DNA from: Chitinophagaceae bacterium 26-R-25
GTDB taxonomy: Bacteria > Bacteroidota > Bacteroidia > Chitinophagales > Chitinophagaceae
Direction of reading: 5' to 3'
DNA: 64,000 nt
NCBI GenBank assembly: GCA_029906195.1
Contig: JARWSJ010000002.1
Coordinates: 558,001 to 622,000 of the forward strand
Part shown: one piece after another, positions 59,338 to 64,000 of the stretch
Position numbering within the stretch: the first letter of the stretch is position 1
Layout: the number at the start of each line of letters is the position of its first letter
Notes under the pieces: generated by a model
Database searches by the model: none
What the model was told of the DNA's origin: nothing
Seen by the model: only the letters and a program-made list of their open reading frames with translations
Translations under genes and position numbers: made by a program

Positions 59338-60804
59338 TTACACCCCAAGGCTCCAACCTGCTCTATACTGTCTCTTCACAAACTGGTTTGCTTCTTCAAA
59401 GTTGGTGATGCGCATGTTTGCACCATCCCACAGCAGTTTGATGTAGCGACCAGGGTAGGTGTATCCGCCCCCTTCTTTTTCTTTGCGAATATCGTAGCTG
59501 CGAATGGCGAGGTTGCCCATCAAGATGCTTTCTGTGAGTGGCCCGGCAATATCAAAATTGGAACTTAATTCTTTTGCTTCTTTGCTGTTGTAGCCTTTCA
59601 TTGCGGCATCTACCCATGCTGCATAGTGACCATCGGAGCCGCCTGGCACACGCTTAATCGTTTGTGGGACTTGCGTGACAGCCGTCTTTGATGTGGGCAG
59701 CAATTGCGGATTAAGACTGTAAGTCGAGCACATCATTTTACCTTTTGTGCCCACAAATATTACTCCGTTGCCGCCGTCTCCCATTAGTTCGTTTGGACCA
59801 AGTTCGGCTGGTCTTTCGGGTTGAATACCGCCATCCATCCAATGCAGCTTTACACCAGGCCTGCCATTTTTCTCTGCAAACTTCAAAGTAACATGCGAAG
59901 AAGGAGGGCAGCTGTCAGGAAAATAGCCACGCTTGAATTCACCCACATAAACAGAACCTACGCTGCACTCAGCCTCAGTTGGATAACCGAGATCCATAAC
60001 AGAAAATGCAGGCGCTATGATATGGCAACCCATGTCACCAAGTGCACCGGTGCCGTAATCCCACCAGCCGCGCCAGTTGAACGGGATAAGGTTGTTAACA
60101 TAATCTTTTTGCGGAGCCGTGCCCAGCCAAAGATCCCAGTCAAGTTCTTTCGGTACTTCTGCTTTTCCGGCCGGCCATTGAATGCCTTGCGGCCAAACCG
60201 GTCTGTCGGTCCAGCAAAAAATTTCTGTAATGTCGCCAATGATGCCGTTTCGGTACCATTCAGTCAATTGTCGCACACCATCGTTGCTGGCGCCCTGGTT
60301 GCCCATTTGTGTAACCACTTTGTATTTGTGAGCAGCTTGTGTGAGCATGCGAGCCTCGTAGATATCGTGTGTTAGCGGCTTTTGCACGTACACGTGTTTG
60401 CCCATCTGCATGGCTGCCATTGCTTGCACGGCATGCATGTGGTCCGGTGTGGAAACGGAAACCGCGTCAATCGATTTACCTTCTTTTGCCAACATTTCTC
60501 TATAATCCTTGTAGAACTTTGCGTTAGGAAAACGTTTGCGGCTGTTGGCTGCGCGACGTTCATCCACATCACACAGGATGGCAATTTCTGCTTTACCGCT
60601 TTTGTTGAACATATCAATATCGCTTTCACCTTTGCCGCCTACGCCAATCCCAGCAATAATAAGCCTGTCGCTGGGAGCGATGAAACCTTTGCCTCCCAAA
60701 ACGTGTCTCGGCACGATATACATCCCGGCAAGGGCAGTAGCGGAGTTACGGATAAATTTTCTGCGCGAATTATCGCCTTGTTTTTTAGGTGAGTCTTTTT
60801 GCAT
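59338..60804 (-). CDS. Tat-exported Gfo/Idh/MocA-family protein
   Basis: 488 residues from the ATG at 60802-60804. A twin-arginine signal ('NSRRKFIRNSATALAGMYIV') precedes the Rossmann domain ('IIAGIGVGGKGESDIDMF'), the catalytic 'KHVYVQKPLTHDIYEARMLT' and 'NWRGWWDYGTGALGDMGCHI', typical of secreted MocA-like oxidoreductases of Bacteroidota and Planctomycetes. Exported with a folded NAD(P) cofactor, probably acting on a sugar or its derivative (inference). The longer in-frame start only covers non-signal sequence. Confidence 0.9.
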   Translation of the reverse strand: MQKDSPKKQGDNSRRKFIRNSATALAGMYIVPRHVLGGKGFIAPSDRLIIAGIGVGGKGESDIDMFNKSGKAEIAILCDVDERRAANSRKRFPNAKFYKDYREMLAKEGKSIDAVSVSTPDHMHAVQAMAAMQMGKHVYVQKPLTHDIYEARMLTQAAHKYKVVTQMGNQGASNDGVRQLTEWYRNGIIGDITEIFCWTDRPVWPQGIQWPAGKAEVPKELDWDLWLGTAPQKDYVNNLIPFNWRGWWDYGTGALGDMGCHIIAPAFSVMDLGYPTEAECSVGSVYVGEFKRGYFPDSCPPSSHVTLKFAEKNGRPGVKLHWMDGGIQPERPAELGPNELMGDGGNGVIFVGTKGKMMCSTYSLNPQLLPTSKTAVTQVPQTIKRVPGGSDGHYAAWVDAAMKGYNSKEAKELSSNFDIAGPLTESILMGNLAIRSYDIRKEKEGGGYTYPGRYIKLLWDGANMRITNFEEANQFVKRQYRAGWSLGV

Positions 60805-60842
60805 AGCTGATCGTTGGTTGTTGTTGTAGTTTGAGCAACTAA

Positions 60843-61040
60843 TATAGAGGCAAAATTTGAGAATATGGTAATTTGAAAATTTGAAAATTTGGGTAGAAAA
60901 CAAATACGAATTAGGAATTAAGAATTAGGAATTAAGAATTCGTGATTTTAGATCTCTCCGGAAATTGGGTTGCTGACTAATAAGCTTGGGGCAACACATG
61001 AAGAATTCTTAATTCTTAATTCCTAATTCTTAATTGCCAA
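60843..61040. repeat. Inverted TTAGGAATTAAG tracts
   Basis: 60904-60941 (GAATTAGGAATTAAGAATTA...) and 60998-61035 (its complement) are inverted arms; the right one starts with the TAA stop of the DinB-like gene on the minus strand. 60860-60895 adds a GAAAATTT-type tract before the MocA start. Confidence 0.88.
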
Positions 61041-61563
61041 ACTTGTTTTGCATCATTTTATTAAACGTGTCCGACTGTCCCTTAGGGATCGAAAGCGGTT
61101 GCCAGTCGGCGGCTTTCATGATTTTTCCCAACATCACAATTTGCCCCACGTGACCACAGTAATGAGCAATTTGTCTCACTATTGCATCGGTAACAGATTG
61201 TGGTTCGGTGCGAATGAAAATATCTTTGGAAAGATCCTCTTCATTTAAACTTTGTAAGGTATCAAACAAAACTTTCCATCCCTTTTCCCACAAATCAATC
61301 AATTGCTGTTTGTTCAATTGTTGGTCATTGAACTCTGTATCGCGGTTGCGCCATGGCTTTTCGCCATCCTCAGTTAAAAAGTTTGTCCAGCGGCTAAGCA
61401 TGTTGCCACTCATGTGTTGAATAAGAATTGCAATGTTATTGCACGCATCATTGGGCTGATAATGCATTTGCTCTTCGCTTAGCTGCGCAAATGTTTTATC
61501 CGCCAATCCTTTGTAAGTGGTGAAATGCTTGATGGCATTTTGCACCAAGAGGCTGTTTGACAT
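61030..61563 (-). CDS. DinB-like (DUF1572-type) protein
   Basis: 177 residues from ATG 61561-61563; the longer start only translates TTGAATGAAC-type repeat. A four-helix-bundle pattern with possible metal ligands: 'IAILIQHMSGNMLSRW' (His), and 'VRQIAHYCGHVGQIVMLGKI' (His-x3-His region). Resembles DUF1572/DinB-like proteins, which often bind divalent metal or bacillithiol-type substrates. Function unknown. Confidence 0.85.
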   Translation of the reverse strand: MSNSLLVQNAIKHFTTYKGLADKTFAQLSEEQMHYQPNDACNNIAILIQHMSGNMLSRWTNFLTEDGEKPWRNRDTEFNDQQLNKQQLIDLWEKGWKVLFDTLQSLNEEDLSKDIFIRTEPQSVTDAIVRQIAHYCGHVGQIVMLGKIMKAADWQPLSIPKGQSDTFNKMMQNKFGN

Positions 61564-61697
61564 AGTAGTATGTTTAATTAGTTGAATAAATTGAATGAAC
61601 TGAATGGACTGAATAAACTGAATGTTTAATTTCGATTTTGCACTATAACTTTCAACCACTCAGTTTATTCTGTCCATTCAATTTATTCAGTTGTTAA
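61564..61697. repeat. Inverted ATTGAATGAACTG words
   Basis: 61572-61624 (TGAATAAATTGAATGAACTG, period about 9) and 61659-61693 (its complement 'ctgtccattcaatttattca') are inverted arms. The right one begins next to the GGT stop on the minus strand. Confidence 0.85.
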
Positions 61698-63385
61698 TAC
61701 CCCGCTGCGCTGTCATCTCCCCGATGATCGCCTACAGCTTCAATCATTCCGTTGTCGATTTTTATGGCTTCGGTTCTGCCGATGCCGCCAACTTTCTTGA
61801 TCGTGTAACCCATTGCTGACAATTGTTCCAGCACATCAGCGGGAAAATTTTCCTCTACCACCAATTCATCCGGCAACCACTGATGATGGAATTTTGGTTT
61901 GTTCACCGCATCATCAAGACTGAGGTTAAACTCCAACACATTCACAAGCGATTGAAACACCGATGTCGTAATGGTTGTGCCACCCGGTGTGCCAACAACC
62001 AAATATGGTTGATTATTTTTCAAAACTATCGTTGGCGTCATAGAACTTAACATTCTTTTATGCGGAGCAATTGCGTTCGCCTCGCCGCCAACAGCGCCAT
62101 ACATATTTGGAACACCGGGCTTTGCGCTGAAATCATCCATTTCGTTATTGAGTAGAAATCCGGCTCCGGCTACAACTGTACGGCTGCCATAACCACCGTT
62201 TAAGGTTGTTGTTATCGCCACTGCATTCCCGTCTTTATCATACACACTCAGGTGCGTGGTTTCATCGCTTTCGTGGGGGATTTCTCCGGGACCAATTTTC
62301 GTGCTCACACCTGCTTTTTCAGGGTCATACAATTTCATGCGCTCTGCTATATATGAGTCACTTGTAAGTGTTTTTACAGGCACTTTGTAAAAGTCAACAT
62401 CACCTAAAAACTTTGCGCGGTCAGCGTAGGCGAGCCTGTCAACTTCCGTCATCAAATGCACTGCTTTTACAGAATGGAAACCATACTCCTGCAACGGTTG
62501 GTGCTCAATCATCTTCATCATCATGGGCAGCAATACACCACCACTGGAGGGCAATGGCATGGTGACGATCGTATAATCTTTGTATTTGAAAACAACTGGC
62601 TGTCTTTCTTTGGCTTTATAGTTTTTAAGATCGTCGTAAGAAATGATGCCTTTGCTTTTTTGCATTTCTTCAACAATCATTTTTGCCGTGGGGCCTTCGT
62701 AAAACCCTTTTGCGCCGTTGTCGCGAATACGTTTCAACGTGTTTGCAAGTTCCGTTTGAATGAGTGTATCGCCTTTCTGCCATTCAGTATTTTTTACAAA
62801 TGCAGAAGTTTTGGAACTGTATTTCAGAAAATCGCTTTTGTAATGATTCAGTCCCCTTGCTTCGGCCTGTGTGATGACAAATCCTTTTTCTGCCAGGTCA
62901 ATTGCGGGTTGTATCAATGTCTTGAAAGGAAGCCGTGCATATTTAAGGGAAGAAAAAATGCCTGCGATCGCGCCGGGAACGCCGCTTGCAAGGTGACCGT
63001 TCTGACTAAGTGTTAACTGGCTTTCTCCTTTTGCATTCAAATACATATCTCGGGAAGCCTTGCCCGGAGCCATTTCACGAAAGTCGATGGTAACATTTTT
63101 TCCATTGCTTAAATGTGCGACCATAAACCCTCCACCACCAATATTACCCGCACCGGGATAAACCACGGCCAGTGCAAGTTGTGTGGCAATGGCAGCATCA
63201 ACAGCATTGCCGCCCTTCTCCAAAATGCTAAGTCCCGCCTGGCTTGCAAGAGGATGGGCACTCACTACTGCTCCGTTTTTTCCCTTGAAGTTTTTCTGAA
63301 TGCTGTAATCAAAAGGCCGGATGGTTTGCTGACTATACGAAAACTGTGAAAAGGCAACCAGCAAAACAATTAAATGTTTTTTCAT
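61694..63385 (-). CDS. ggt: Gamma-glutamyltransferase
   Basis: 563 residues with a signal peptide ('LIVLLVAFSQFSYSQ'). An N-terminal-nucleophile hydrolase that autocleaves before Thr376 in 'DETTHLSVYDKDGNAVAITTT'; the small subunit then holds 'PHKRMLSSMTPTIVLKNNQP' and 'GTPGGTTITTSVFQSLVNVL'. It hydrolyses or transfers the gamma-glutamyl group of glutathione or related peptides in the periplasm. Complete and of usual length. Confidence 0.95.
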   Translation of the reverse strand: MKKHLIVLLVAFSQFSYSQQTIRPFDYSIQKNFKGKNGAVVSAHPLASQAGLSILEKGGNAVDAAIATQLALAVVYPGAGNIGGGGFMVAHLSNGKNVTIDFREMAPGKASRDMYLNAKGESQLTLSQNGHLASGVPGAIAGIFSSLKYARLPFKTLIQPAIDLAEKGFVITQAEARGLNHYKSDFLKYSSKTSAFVKNTEWQKGDTLIQTELANTLKRIRDNGAKGFYEGPTAKMIVEEMQKSKGIISYDDLKNYKAKERQPVVFKYKDYTIVTMPLPSSGGVLLPMMMKMIEHQPLQEYGFHSVKAVHLMTEVDRLAYADRAKFLGDVDFYKVPVKTLTSDSYIAERMKLYDPEKAGVSTKIGPGEIPHESDETTHLSVYDKDGNAVAITTTLNGGYGSRTVVAGAGFLLNNEMDDFSAKPGVPNMYGAVGGEANAIAPHKRMLSSMTPTIVLKNNQPYLVVGTPGGTTITTSVFQSLVNVLEFNLSLDDAVNKPKFHHQWLPDELVVEENFPADVLEQLSAMGYTIKKVGGIGRTEAIKIDNGMIEAVGDHRGDDSAAGY

Positions 63386-63695
63386 GTCAAAATGTTCTCT
63401 ATCTGCAATTTAAGTATATTCGGGTGAAAGCGTGAAGATGCTTCGCATCACGAAGATTACCACTAAGTCACTGAGAGCACTAAGCTCCACTAAGGGATTG
63501 TGTTTATTTTAACCACGGAGGAAAGGAGGTTTTTTTCACAGAGTGAAGGAGAATAGTTTTTGGAGGTGCACCAAGCTCTGTTTCCTCTGTGAAAAAAAAC
63601 TCTGTGAACTCTGTGGTAAAAAAACTCTTACCGAGCTTTGGTGTCTGTACGACGATGCTTATTCACGGTTGACCATTCATGATAAATAATTTTCG
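63386..63695. repeat. Nested word repeats upstream of the M14 gene
   Basis: A small palindrome GATGCTTCGCATC (63437-63449, same as at 24591), 'accactaagtcactgagagc' (from 63460), and the pair 'cacggaggaaaggaggtttt' (from 63513) with 'cctctgtgaaaaaaaactct' (to 63603) and 'ctctgtggtaaaaaaact'. Divergent genes flank it, so the words are not confined to gene ends here. No promoter box was seen. Confidence 0.75.
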
Positions 63696-64000
63696 ATGAA
63701 AAGATTCATTAGCTGTCTTCTTGTTTGCTTAATTGCAATAACATCTTTTGCCCAATTGCAAAGCCCTGAACAATTTCTTGGATACAAGATCGGAAGCAGG
63801 TACACTCCTCATTATAAAATTGTGAACTACTTCAACTATCTCGCAAAGCAATTGCCTGATATAATGAAGCTGGAGCAATATGGCGAAACCAACGAAGGGC
63901 GACCATTGTTGCTGGCCTATGTTTCTACAAAAGAAAATATTGCGAACCTTGAAAATATCCGTCAGAATAATTTGAAACTGGCAGGCTTTGGCGCAGACAA
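63696..64000 (+). CDS. M14-family carboxypeptidase (N-terminal part)
   Basis: ATG at 63696; 101 codons visible, running off the right edge. Signal peptide MKRFISCLLVCLIAITSFAQ, then 'YFNYLAKQLPDIMKLEQYGE' and 'TNEGRPLLLAYVSTKENIAN', the propeptide-free start of an M14 zinc carboxypeptidase catalytic domain (the E-G-R-x-L/I motif precedes the zinc His-x-x-Glu, which lies outside the window). The zinc site cannot be checked here. Confidence 0.8.
   Translation, partial: MKRFISCLLVCLIAITSFAQLQSPEQFLGYKIGSRYTPHYKIVNYFNYLAKQLPDIMKLEQYGETNEGRPLLLAYVSTKENIANLENIRQNNLKLAGFGAD

Noticed and set aside
61564..61659. 32-codon N-terminal extension of the DinB-like protein
   Set aside because: The product 'QFIQSIQFIQFIQLI' is translated repeat DNA; the internal ATG gives the normal family start.

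Overview
The window is a chromosomal segment of a Bacteroidota bacterium, most likely from the Chitinophagaceae (inference). The evidence is a SusC/SusD pair, many Sec lipoproteins and secreted glycoside hydrolases, Bacteroidota-type -7 boxes (TAnnTTTG), A-rich leaders in place of strong Shine-Dalgarno sites, IspD, HldA and ClpC homologues of Bacteroidota type, and paired DUF4230 and DUF2975-XRE genes. No rRNA, tRNA, CRISPR array, integrase or transposase gene was seen.

Layout. 1-3.4 kb: small secreted proteins, free-methionine-sulfoxide reductase and aquaporin. 3.7-5.8 kb: a large secreted PHP-like protein. 6.1-13.8 kb: an outer-membrane uptake locus (SusC, SusD, HExxH lipoprotein, DUF4302 lipoprotein). 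14.2-24.6 kb: a carbohydrate locus (GH2, GH127, two GH43 enzymes, LacI regulator, GalK, GalT) with a readable promoter-operator before galK. 25.0-36.0 kb: surface-polysaccharide genes (MocA oxidoreductase, polyprenyl glycosylphosphotransferase, two FemAB-like acyltransferases, flippase, glycosyltransferase), with an M1 peptidase and ispD among them. 36.2-48.6 kb: housekeeping genes (DUF4230 pair, isoaspartyl peptidase, heptose kinase, amino-acid permease, STAS protein, ClpC, Cmk, RhlE-type helicase). 49.0-55.7 kb: small and hypothetical genes, including a DUF2975-XRE cassette. 55.9-64.0 kb: aconitase, a Crp-type regulator, a Tat-exported MocA protein, a DinB-like protein, gamma-glutamyltransferase and the start of an M14 carboxypeptidase.

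Working together: the exported GH2, GH127 and GH43 enzymes would release galactose and L-arabinose from a plant-type side chain. GalK and GalT then feed galactose into the Leloir pathway under LacI-type control. The SusCD locus just upstream may serve a separate, peptide-type substrate.

The most unusual feature lies between the genes. Many intergenic regions carry degenerate repeats with a strong 7-bp period (units such as GAATTAG, TTGAAAG, CTTAACG, GAGTTTT, GTCAAAA). They typically begin at or a few bases after a stop codon. A reverse-complement tract often sits just before the next start codon, or at the 3' end of a convergent gene. Seven is coprime with three, so units that contain a stop triplet put stops into all three frames. 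Several larger palindromic elements lie in the same spaces, including two copies of a roughly 112-bp multi-hairpin element whose arms differ but keep their base pairing. In one place heptad tracts lie inside an open reading frame (M1 peptidase).
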